From Bacillota bacterium (GTDB lineage Bacteria; Bacillota; UBA4882; UBA8346), in contig JAEZCE010000033.1 of assembly GCA_023429995.1 (NCBI GenBank), forward strand, positions 1-6,323: 6,323 nucleotides of DNA. Reading direction: 5' to 3'. The notes beneath the pieces are model-generated. The model ran no database searches and was not told the DNA's origin. It was given only the letters and a program-made list of their open reading frames with translations. Made by a program: the position numbers and the translations under genes. Shown here piece after piece: positions 1 to 5,952 of the stretch. Each line of letters begins with the position of its first letter. Positions within the stretch are counted from its first letter, which is position 1.

Positions 1-144
1 ACTTATGCCGGGTCATTGCTGGAAGTATTCGTTACCCAAGCGGAAGCCGTTTTTAAGGTTCTTGAAGGAGATGCCGTTGTTCTTGATGTTTACGGGGAAA
101 AGGTAAACATTACGGCGGAAGGTGTAACCATCAAAAGAAAATAA
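1..144 (+). CDS. 3' end of a gene; possibly GH32-family fructosidase C-terminus
   Basis: An open frame enters at base 1 and ends at TAA 142-144, giving 47 C-terminal residues (TYAGSLLEVFV at the start, EGVTIKRK at the end). The segment alternates hydrophobic and polar residues as a beta-sandwich edge would. The string SLLEVFV..AEAVF resembles the SSxEVFVNDGEAVF segment in the C-terminal domain of GH32 sucrose-6-phosphate hydrolases and levanases, and the final VYGEKVNITAEGVTI could match the last strands of that domain. However, the usual Asp-Arg before the serines is Ala-Gly here and the Asn-Asp-Gly turn is missing, so the family call is weak. Another glycosidase with a C-terminal beta-sandwich is quite possible. 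It lies 45 bases upstream of the alpha-galactosidase on the same strand with no visible terminator, so the two are probably co-transcribed. That it is a real coding end is more certain than what it encodes. Confidence 0.6.
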   Translation, partial: TYAGSLLEVFVTQAEAVFKVLEGDAVVLDVYGEKVNITAEGVTIKRK

Positions 145-189
145 AGAAGTCAGCCATCTTGTTTCTTGGAGTCATGGGGGATAATCTGA

Positions 190-2310
190 ATGATTCGAGT
201 CGATCGGGACCGTAATATTTGGGTATTGGAATGTGAGAATACTGCGTATGGCATGGGATTAACTCCGGAAGGCGCGCTGGCGCATATTTATTTTGGAGAA
301 AAATTGCCTTATCTTTCGGATTACCCGGATCCGATCCCTGCGGCGCGCTACCCCTTTACTTTTGGAAACGATATCTATGCCGAGGAATATCCGGCATGGT
401 CCGGGGCGAAATATTCAGAACCTTGCCTGAAACTAACTTATCATGACCATGTCAGGGATGCTGTTTTAAAATACCATCGTTATACCATCGAACAGGATAG
501 GCTGGTATTGTATCTCAAAGACAGTTATTATCCTTTGGAAGTAAAGCTGACCTATTCCTTAATCACCCATTGCGACATGATTGAAAGAACGGCGGAGATT
601 ATGAATAAAGGTGATGGTGAGATAATTCTGGAAGAGGCGCTCACCGGCGCAACGTATCTTCCAAAGGGTGAAAATTACCGGCTTACTTATTTAACCGGGA
701 AATGGGCCGGAGAAACTCAAATCGGTCAAGTGATGCTTCCCGATGCCAAAATAATACTGGAAAGCAGAAGGGGTACCACCAGCCACTTTGCAAATCCTTT
801 TTACGCATTGGATAAAAACGGCCAAGCAACGGAAGATACCGGTGAAATTTACTTTGGCGCTTTGGCATACAGTGGTAACTGGAAGATCGTGATAGAAAAA
901 GATAAGTTCAATTTGGTTAAAATCAGCGCCGGGATTCAAGACTTCGATTTTTGCTGGGTTTTAAAACCCGGCGCCAACTTTGTGACGCCGAAATTTATCC
1001 TGGGGTACGCCAGTAGCGGGTTTGGATCGGTGAGTCGAAACATGCATCGATATCAACTCCAATATGTTCTTCCGGAACCCGGGCGGAATCAAATCCGAAA
1101 AGTTCTTTATAACTCCTGGGAAGCCACTTATTTTGATGTCAATGAGGAGCAACAAGGTAAGCTGGCTGAAATCGCCGCCGGGATCGGGGTTGAACTATTT
1201 GTGATGGATGATGGATGGTTCGGCAGCCGTAATCATGACCGGGCAGGCCTCGGGGACTGGTATGTTAATCCGGAAAAATTTCCCCAAGGCTTGAAAGGGC
1301 TTATTGATAAAGTAAACAGTCTGGGGATGGATTTTGGCCTCTGGGTGGAGCCGGAGATGGTTAATCCGGACAGTAATTTATACCGCGCGCATCCGGAATG
1401 GGTCTATCATTTCCAAACCCGTGAAAATACCGAGATACGGCAGCAACTGATTTTAAATTTAGCCAGGGAAGATGTCAGGCGGTATATCTATGGTTTTCTT
1501 GACAAACTGCTTTCTGAAAACAATATTCGGTTTATTAAATGGGATATGAACCGCAATTTCAGCGAACCCGGCTTTCCATCCGCTCCGGCCGGAGAACAAA
1601 GGGAAATTTGGGTCCGTCATATTCGGGGAGTCTATGAAATCGTCTCCGAGTTGCGCGCAAAACATCCGCAGGTAATCTTTCAATCTTGTTCCGGCGGGGG
1701 CGGCCGGGTTGACTTGGGAATCTTGCAATACTTTGACCAGGTCTGGACCAGCGATAACACCGATGCCTTTGACCGTCTCTTTATCCAGGAAGGATTTTCC
1801 TACCCTTACTGCGCCAAAATCATGGAAGCCTGGGTAACCAGTGGATTAAATTGGGTCAATCACCGGAAATTGTCCCTTAGATACCGGTTTCATTCAGCCA
1901 TGATGGGTAATCTCGGTATCGGAGACAATTTGTTCGATTGGACGAATGCCGAGAAAGATGAGGCCCGGCAATTCATCGGGCTGTATAAAGATATCCGGGA
2001 TATCGTCCAACATGGAAGGCAATATCGCTTGTTATCTCCTAAAGCTTGCCGTTTAGCGGCTCTGATGTATGTCAATGAATCCCAAACGGAAGCGGTTTTG
2101 TTCGCCTTTCTTCATTCCAATCATTTTGGGGATGAATTGCCGCGGATTTATTTGAAAGGCTTGAAAGAGGATGCCCTTTATGAGTTGGAAGGAAAACACC
2201 TTGTGTTAAGCGGTAAAGCCTTAATGAAGCGGGGAATCCGGCTTGAATTCGATGGAGACTTTGATAGTGAAGTGATTCGGATCCGGGTGAAGGAGGAACC
2301 CAATTCATGA
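190..2310 (+). CDS. Alpha-galactosidase, glycoside hydrolase family 36 (GH36)
   Basis: A 706-residue enzyme predicted to remove terminal alpha-1,6-linked galactose from melibiose, raffinose, stachyose or galactomannan fragments. Layout: N-terminal beta-sandwich (about 1-300), catalytic (beta/alpha)8 barrel (about 300-620), small C-terminal beta domain (about 620-706). GH36 signatures are all present: NSWEA (308-312), DDGWFG (340-345), LWVEPEMVNP (384-393), KWDMNR with predicted nucleophile Asp452, SCSGGGGR (499-506), and TSDNTDA with predicted acid/base Asp522. The 70-residue gap between the two catalytic Asp equals that in Geobacillus AgaA (D478/D548) as I recall it. No signal peptide or membrane segment, so cytoplasmic; family relatives of this size are often tetramers. 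Length is normal for the bacterial 700-750-residue subgroup and the N-terminus fits the family, supporting this ATG; a G-rich run at 176-180 is a modest SD. An alpha-N-acetylgalactosaminidase is a less likely alternative. Nothing looks broken. Confidence 0.96.
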   Translation: MIRVDRDRNIWVLECENTAYGMGLTPEGALAHIYFGEKLPYLSDYPDPIPAARYPFTFGNDIYAEEYPAWSGAKYSEPCLKLTYHDHVRDAVLKYHRYTIEQDRLVLYLKDSYYPLEVKLTYSLITHCDMIERTAEIMNKGDGEIILEEALTGATYLPKGENYRLTYLTGKWAGETQIGQVMLPDAKIILESRRGTTSHFANPFYALDKNGQATEDTGEIYFGALAYSGNWKIVIEKDKFNLVKISAGIQDFDFCWVLKPGANFVTPKFILGYASSGFGSVSRNMHRYQLQYVLPEPGRNQIRKVLYNSWEATYFDVNEEQQGKLAEIAAGIGVELFVMDDGWFGSRNHDRAGLGDWYVNPEKFPQGLKGLIDKVNSLGMDFGLWVEPEMVNPDSNLYRAHPEWVYHFQTRENTEIRQQLILNLAREDVRRYIYGFLDKLLSENNIRFIKWDMNRNFSEPGFPSAPAGEQREIWVRHIRGVYEIVSELRAKHPQVIFQSCSGGGGRVDLGILQYFDQVWTSDNTDAFDRLFIQEGFSYPYCAKIMEAWVTSGLNWVNHRKLSLRYRFHSAMMGNLGIGDNLFDWTNAEKDEARQFIGLYKDIRDIVQHGRQYRLLSPKACRLAALMYVNESQTEAVLFAFLHSNHFGDELPRIYLKGLKEDALYELEGKHLVLSGKALMKRGIRLEFDGDFDSEVIRIRVKEEPNS

Positions 2311-2321
2311 GTTTTGTTTAA
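2290..2321 (+). other. Strong SD plus vestigial 4-codon ORF overlapping the GH36 stop
   Basis: AAGGAGGA at 2290-2297 lies inside the last codons of the alpha-galactosidase gene. Nine bases later an ATG (2307-2309) overlaps the TGA stop (2308-2310) as ATGA, the classic arrangement for a translationally coupled downstream gene. The frame reads Met-Ser-Phe-Val and stops at TAA 2319-2321. No other frame resumes a recognisable protein. I infer that a third operon gene once started here and was deleted or replaced just after its start. The alternative is that the SD-like string is simply the codons for Lys-Glu-Glu. Confidence 0.45.
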
Positions 2322-2342
2322 ATAATGAGGAAAGGAATCCAA

Positions 2343-2503
2343 CCCTGATACACAACGCTCAATAGTTTGTTTGACAGCATCCATTGATTATCCTACAATC
2401 CTGTGTGAATTCATGTCTACCCCCTATGATAAACCACCTTTTCACCAGCAACAACATAGATGATACCCTTGATACAGTTTGCGCTTGATAGTTATTGTTG
2501 ACT
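2343..2503. repeat. Possible imperfect direct repeat, copies at 2343-2376 and 2466-2503
   Basis: Both copies follow the pattern CCC(T)TGATACA..CGCT..ATAGTT..TTGAC, with several mismatches and small gaps; about two thirds of positions agree by eye. The first copy ends in the -35 box of the promoter at 2371. The second ends in TTGACT without a good -10 box. It may be a decayed duplication or a pair of regulator sites, or it may be chance in AT-rich DNA. Confidence 0.25.
2371..2399 (+). promoter_or_regulatory. Consensus sigma-A promoter
   Basis: TTGACA (2371-2376, 6 of 6), a 17-base spacer, then TACAAT (2394-2399, 5 of 6). Transcription would start near 2406 and give a leader of roughly 305 nt before the beta-helix protein. 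The promoter is close to ideal and lies downstream of the alpha-galactosidase, so the secreted gene should be independently expressed. No operator is obvious beyond the imperfect repeat overlapping its -35 side. Confidence 0.7.
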
Positions 2504-2540
2504 TTTTGTTTGATTGCCCTGTGCTTAAAAGGCGTATATA

Positions 2541-2597
2541 GCGACGGCCAGGCTTGTGATTTCAAACTGGCGGAAGTCGTCCGATAACGATATTCCG
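2541..2597 (+). promoter_or_regulatory. Two overlapping, mutually exclusive leader hairpins
   Basis: Hairpin 1 (2541-2580) pairs GCGAC with GTCGT (one G-U), then GCCAG (2547-2551) with CTGGC (2567-2571), then TTG with CAA around a six-base loop. Hairpin 2 (2571-2597) pairs CGGAA (2571-2575) with TTCCG (2593-2597) and TCGT (2577-2580) with ACGA (2587-2590). They share bases 2571-2580, so only one can form at a time. This resembles a switching leader, but no U-run follows either stem and I recognise no known riboswitch class. The pairing was found by eye, with no energy calculation. Confidence 0.3.
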
Positions 2598-2632
2598 TAT
2601 CCTAAAGTAACCAATGGAAGCAGTTATTGTCC

Positions 2633-2706
2633 AAGGGAGGTGATAGTTTAAAAACAAAGAAGGAAATGTTTTACAGAATGTAAAAAAATTAGTAATTAAG
2701 GGAGGG
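2633..2706 (+). promoter_or_regulatory. Leader element: distal SD-like site, tiny uORF, proximal SD
   Basis: AAGGGAGGTGAT (2633-2644) is almost a full anti-16S match but has no start codon at a usable distance. An ATG at 2666 opens a five-codon ORF (Met-Phe-Tyr-Arg-Met) ending at TAA 2681-2683, which is part of TAAAAAAAT (2681-2689). The working SD, GGGAGGG (2700-2706), lies six bases before the ATG at 2713. The same order and spacing recur before the GH43 gene. A distal SD-like site can protect an mRNA 5' end by holding a 30S subunit, as in the STAB-SD of Bacillus thuringiensis cry3A; that role here is inference. Confidence 0.45.
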
Positions 2707-2712
2707 TCAATC

Positions 2713-5370
2713 ATGAAAAAAAGAACAATGGTTAAAAAGAGCCTAATAGGGCTGACAGCTTTGATGTTCATCGCATCCATCGCCGCGACCAGTCTTTTGT
2801 TCACACCCACAGTAAGTGCGGCCACACAGGCTTCTTATTATGTATCCCCCACGGGTAGCGACAACAATCCGGGGACTCTCAGCGCGCCTTTTCAAACTGT
2901 CGCGAAAGCCCGGGATGTGGTGCGTACCATTAATAGTGGCATGACTGGAGATATATACATCTATCTGAGAGGCGGTACGTATGGCATTACCAGCACCATT
3001 ACTTTTGGACCCCAAGACTCGGGAACGAACGGATACAGAATATATTACCAGGCTTATCCGGGCGAAACGCCTGTTTTAAATGGCGCCGCCAAAGTTACAG
3101 GATGGACTCAACATAGCGGCAATATATATAAGGCTACCCTGAACCGTGCTACCAAATTACGGAATCTTTATGTGAACGACCAAAGGGCCTTGATGACCAG
3201 CAAAACCGTTACCGCCCGAGGCGGTTACGGGTCCTATACCATAACCTCCGGACAGGCCGGTTGGGCTTGGACAAGCGGCAGTAAAAGCGATGGGGTTCAG
3301 TATAACACCACGGATGTACCGGTTATCTCCAGTAACAAAGATGACCTTGAGATAGTCAACGGCACGACCTGGAATGAAAATATCGTTTGCACCCGGGATG
3401 TCATTACATCCAGTAATTATCGGGTATTCCTTTTGCAACAGCCTTACGGATCGATAGCGCAGACGCCGGGTTGGGGTGCAGCCTTTACTACCAGCGGTAC
3501 TCACACGATCTATAATGCTTTCGAATTTTTGAATTCTCCGGGACAATTTTATTTTGACAAGACGACTAAAACGCTTTATTACTATATTCGTTCCGGTGAG
3601 AACATGGCGACGGCCGATGTTGAAGCGCCGGTTGTCGAGAAGCTGATCGATATCGCCGGAACCTCAACCGCCAACCGGGTTAAAAATATAACCTTCCAAG
3701 GCATTACTTTTGAGAATACCGATTATAGCCTGGTTAATGTTGGAGGGTCTTACGGCAAAACCACCTGTCAAGGCGCAAACGCTTTTATAGCCTTTTATAA
3801 CGACAATTGGCACAATACCAAGTATGCGCTGCTGGATACATTACCCGGAATGATCAATGTAAGCAGCAGCGACTCAATCAATTTTATCGGCAATATCGTG
3901 AAGCATAGCGGCAATGACGGAATTACCATGGTCAACGATGTTATTAATTCCAATATTACCGGCAACTATATTACGGATATCACCTCAAGCGGCATAACGG
4001 TAGGCCATCCGCAACATGTTTATATTGGAGACGGGGGATCCGGAACTCATGAAAAATACGCTCCCGGGGTAGAAGGTGTTTGTACCAATAATACCATCAC
4101 CAATAATATGTTGTACAACATAAGCACTGCTCCCGGCTTTGGAGGATGCGCCGCCATCACGGCATATTTTGTAGATACGCTCAGAATCACGTATAACCAA
4201 GTTCAATCAACAGCCTATAATGGTATCCATTTGGGGTGGGGCTGGTGTAATTTCTTAGACTCAACGACCTGTAAGAACAACACCATAAGTTATAACCGGA
4301 TTATTAACCCCTTAACCAGGCTTCATGACAGCGGAGGAATCTATACCATCGGTCAGATGCCGGGGACCAACATCAATCAGAACTATGTCCGCGGGGTTCC
4401 TTCGAATTCCACCGGGCCTACCTATGGTTTGCACAACGATGAAGGAACTGCCTATATCATCGAAAATGATAATGTGCTCGATATTGATCCGGGAGTAACT
4501 TATACCATTAATTGTGAGGATTATGGGCAGAAACACGATTTAACCATTTTAAGAACCTATGCGACCGTAAATAAAATGGGCAAAAATCCTCCCAATAGTG
4601 TCATTGACCCGCCGGTTGCGGTTCCGGATAATGTATGGCCTTTGACACAGTATAATACCTGTTTGAATTCGGGAATTCAAGAAAGCTACCGGAGCCTTAT
4701 ACCGGGTAATCTGCTTTCAACACAGGATTATGTATTTCCGGCAAGTTGTTACCTGGCAGCAGGGACTACCGTAAACATCAGAAGTAGCGGGGATTCCGGA
4801 AATATGGTATGGTTTGCCCCTGCAGGAACAACCAGTTTTGTTGAGGGGCCTACTATGACCAAAGCTGCGGGAATTGCGACGTCGATTACAGCTCCGGCTA
4901 CCTCGGGGACATACAAGTTGTGCATCGTGAATTCCTCAGGAACAAAGATAGGCGAGTCTACAGCGCTCCTCAGAGTGAGTGGAGCCGCTTCGCAGATTGA
5001 AGCGGAAAAATATACGAGCCAGTCGGGTGTTCAAGTCGAAAACTGCAGCGAGGGCGGGCAGGATGTCGGGTATATTGAGAATGGAGATTATGTTGTTTAC
5101 AATAACATCAATTTCGGTAGCGCAACCACGGGCTTTATGGCTAGAGTAGCCAGCGGCGCCGGCGGAGGCAATATTGAGATCCGGCTTGATAGCATTACCG
5201 GCACTTTAATCGGGACTTGTTCGGTTGCCGGAACCGGCGGTTGGCAGACTTGGACTACCAAAACCTGCAAAGTCAGCGGAGCAAGCGGAACCCATAACGT
5301 TTATTTGAAATTTACCGGCGGAAGCGGGTATTTACTTAACGTGAACTGGTTCCAATTTACCAGCAACTGA
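2713..5370 (+). CDS. Secreted beta-helix glycoside hydrolase-like protein (GH141-like) with C-terminal CBM6
   Basis: An 885-residue exported protein, probably acting on plant polysaccharide. Signal peptide: KKR start, hydrophobic core at 11-31, cleavage predicted after TVSA (residue 36). Residues 41-160 carry the entry block of this beta-helix class (YYVSPTGSDNNPGT, then AYPGETPVLNGA). Residues about 310-600 form a right-handed parallel beta-helix rich in Asn turns (NNTITNN, GNYITDI, ISYNRI). HDSGGIYTIGQMPGT (538-552) and HNDEG (574-578) match the conserved acidic motifs of GH141-like proteins; Asp539 and Asp576 or Glu577 are candidate catalytic residues. A linking beta-sandwich follows (about 660-756), then CBM6 (761-883) with EAEKYTSQSGV, ENGDYVVY, GGWQTW (Trp844, Trp847) and NVNWF. 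GH141 has known fucosidase and xylanase members, so the substrate is open. No dockerin or SLH domain, so probably not cellulosomal. Thirteen cysteines are unusual. The start fits the SD at 2700 and the signal peptide. Confidence 0.85.
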   Translation: MKKRTMVKKSLIGLTALMFIASIAATSLLFTPTVSAATQASYYVSPTGSDNNPGTLSAPFQTVAKARDVVRTINSGMTGDIYIYLRGGTYGITSTITFGPQDSGTNGYRIYYQAYPGETPVLNGAAKVTGWTQHSGNIYKATLNRATKLRNLYVNDQRALMTSKTVTARGGYGSYTITSGQAGWAWTSGSKSDGVQYNTTDVPVISSNKDDLEIVNGTTWNENIVCTRDVITSSNYRVFLLQQPYGSIAQTPGWGAAFTTSGTHTIYNAFEFLNSPGQFYFDKTTKTLYYYIRSGENMATADVEAPVVEKLIDIAGTSTANRVKNITFQGITFENTDYSLVNVGGSYGKTTCQGANAFIAFYNDNWHNTKYALLDTLPGMINVSSSDSINFIGNIVKHSGNDGITMVNDVINSNITGNYITDITSSGITVGHPQHVYIGDGGSGTHEKYAPGVEGVCTNNTITNNMLYNISTAPGFGGCAAITAYFVDTLRITYNQVQSTAYNGIHLGWGWCNFLDSTTCKNNTISYNRIINPLTRLHDSGGIYTIGQMPGTNINQNYVRGVPSNSTGPTYGLHNDEGTAYIIENDNVLDIDPGVTYTINCEDYGQKHDLTILRTYATVNKMGKNPPNSVIDPPVAVPDNVWPLTQYNTCLNSGIQESYRSLIPGNLLSTQDYVFPASCYLAAGTTVNIRSSGDSGNMVWFAPAGTTSFVEGPTMTKAAGIATSITAPATSGTYKLCIVNSSGTKIGESTALLRVSGAASQIEAEKYTSQSGVQVENCSEGGQDVGYIENGDYVVYNNINFGSATTGFMARVASGAGGGNIEIRLDSITGTLIGTCSVAGTGGWQTWTTKTCKVSGASGTHNVYLKFTGGSGYLLNVNWFQFTSN

Positions 5371-5404
5371 TCAATGGGACAATATCGGGATACTTAATGG
5401 AATT

Positions 5405-5440
5405 GGACTGGCTTACTCCAAATGAGCCAGCCCTTTTCTT
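5405..5440 (+). terminator. Rho-independent terminator after the beta-helix gene
   Basis: CTGGCTTA (5408-5415) pairs with TGAGCCAG (5423-5430), eight base pairs including one G-U, around a seven-base loop. Outside one mismatch, GG (5405-5406) can also pair with CC (5432-5433). TTTTCTT follows at 5434-5440. It sits 35 bases after the stop and should separate the beta-helix gene from the GH43 gene. Confidence 0.8.
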
Positions 5441-5481
5441 ATCAATATAAAAAATATTCTATCAAAAAAAAAAATTACTCA

Positions 5482-5510
5482 TTTCGCCGGAAAATTAATT
5501 TCTCTATAAT
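5482..5510 (+). promoter_or_regulatory. Possible promoter for the GH43 gene
   Basis: TATAAT (5505-5510) is a perfect -10 box and an 11-base A run (5464-5474) could serve as an UP element. The best -35 at 17 bases is TTTCGC (5482-5487), a poor match. If used, the leader would be about 435 nt. It may need an activator or be a chance match in AT-rich DNA. Confidence 0.3.
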
Positions 5511-5587
5511 AAAAGTATCAACCCCATATAACAAAGGGATCAATTTAATTTTTAAATGGTAATTTTATCCATAAATGGAATGTGGTG

Positions 5588-5629
5588 ATTCATTAGGAAA
5601 CTCGTTTTAAGTTTACCTCCTTAGTGAAT
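5588..5629 (+). promoter_or_regulatory. Imperfect inverted repeat carrying an anti-SD-like ACCTCCTTA
   Basis: ATTCA (5588-5592) pairs with TGAAT (5625-5629) and AAACT (5598-5602) with AGTTT (5610-5614) around CGTTTTA, with bulges between. The 3' arm contains ACCTCCTTA (5615-5623), which resembles the 16S rRNA anti-SD and could pair with AGGAGGT at 5865-5871 in the same leader. It could be a regulator site or RNA structure; no direct support for either. Confidence 0.3.
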
Positions 5630-5864
5630 GATACGAAGTCTTGGAACCTTTGCGAAAATATTTTTGACAGACACTCTCCTCCGTTGGATCCTATTTTTTC
5701 CGTCCCGGTAAATCGACCCTATCGGCGTCTCACATCGCAAGATTGCTTATCCCAAACTAAATGACATTTTCCCCAATAACAGTCCATGATAATCAAGATC
5801 AAATCGAAAGATGTTGAATCAATTTGGAATGAATGAAAACTGAGCTTCACAAAGTAATCGTGAT

Positions 5865-5943
5865 AGGAGGTGAGGGGATAAAATTTTCAAGCAATGACCA
5901 AGTGTCCGATTCCTAAAGATTAAAAAAATCAAAATTCGGGAGG
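5865..5943 (+). promoter_or_regulatory. Leader element: distal SD-like site, tiny uORF, proximal SD (second copy of the layout)
   Basis: AGGAGGTGA (5865-5873) is a strong SD-like site 20 bases short of an ATG at 5894. That ATG opens a nine-codon ORF (MTKCPIPKD) ending at TAA 5921-5923, part of TAAAAAAAT (5921-5929). The working SD, GGGAGG (5938-5943), lies nine bases before the ATG at 5953. The TAAAAAAAT tract begins exactly 32 bases before the start codon, as it does before the beta-helix gene, and both genes open with ATGAAAAAAAG. Confidence 0.45.
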
Positions 5944-5952
5944 TTTTAGGTG

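Larger units (their letters stand above)
2311..2712. other. Gene-free region between GH36 and the beta-helix gene
   Basis: About 400 bases with no convincing protein on either strand: the plus frames are broken by stops, and the open minus-strand stretches have no recognisable family and no good SD. It holds a consensus sigma-A promoter near its 5' side, a possible imperfect direct repeat, two overlapping hairpins, and the SD-like/uORF leader element next to the beta-helix gene. I see no terminator for the alpha-galactosidase transcript here. Confidence 0.7.
5371..5952. other. Gene-free region between the beta-helix and GH43 genes
   Basis: About 580 bases without a believable protein on either strand. 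In order it holds the terminator of the beta-helix gene, an AT-rich block with an 11-base A run and a TATAAT, an imperfect hairpin containing ACCTCCTTA, an unremarkable stretch from about 5640 to 5860, and the SD-like/uORF leader element before the GH43 gene. Confidence 0.7.

Noticed and set aside
2578..2597. CGATAACGATATTC as a catabolite-repression (cre) site
   Set aside because: Too many mismatches to the cre consensus; no other good cre site was seen near the promoters.
2359..2825. Minus-strand open frames of 68 and 87 residues in and beside the intergenic region (2359-2565 and 2562-2825)
   Set aside because: No recognisable family, no convincing SD, low-complexity composition, and the second runs into the signal-peptide region of the beta-helix gene. 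I considered a transposase remnant but saw no terminal repeats or motif.
3157..3546. 129-residue minus-strand open frame inside the beta-helix gene
   Set aside because: Lies fully antisense to a well-supported coding region, has no SD and resembles no family; it is a shadow frame.
5551..5623. Minus-strand AAGGAGGT at about 5615-5622 followed by a 13-codon ORF starting at 5593
   Set aside because: The gap from SD to ATG (18 or more bases) is too long and nothing follows the short ORF. It superficially mirrors the plus-strand leader layout but has no downstream gene.
5664..5697. Perfect TTGACA at 5664-5669 as a promoter for the GH43 gene
   Set aside because: No acceptable -10 box at 16-18 bases; the nearest candidates (CCTATT, TATTTT) are 20-22 bases away.
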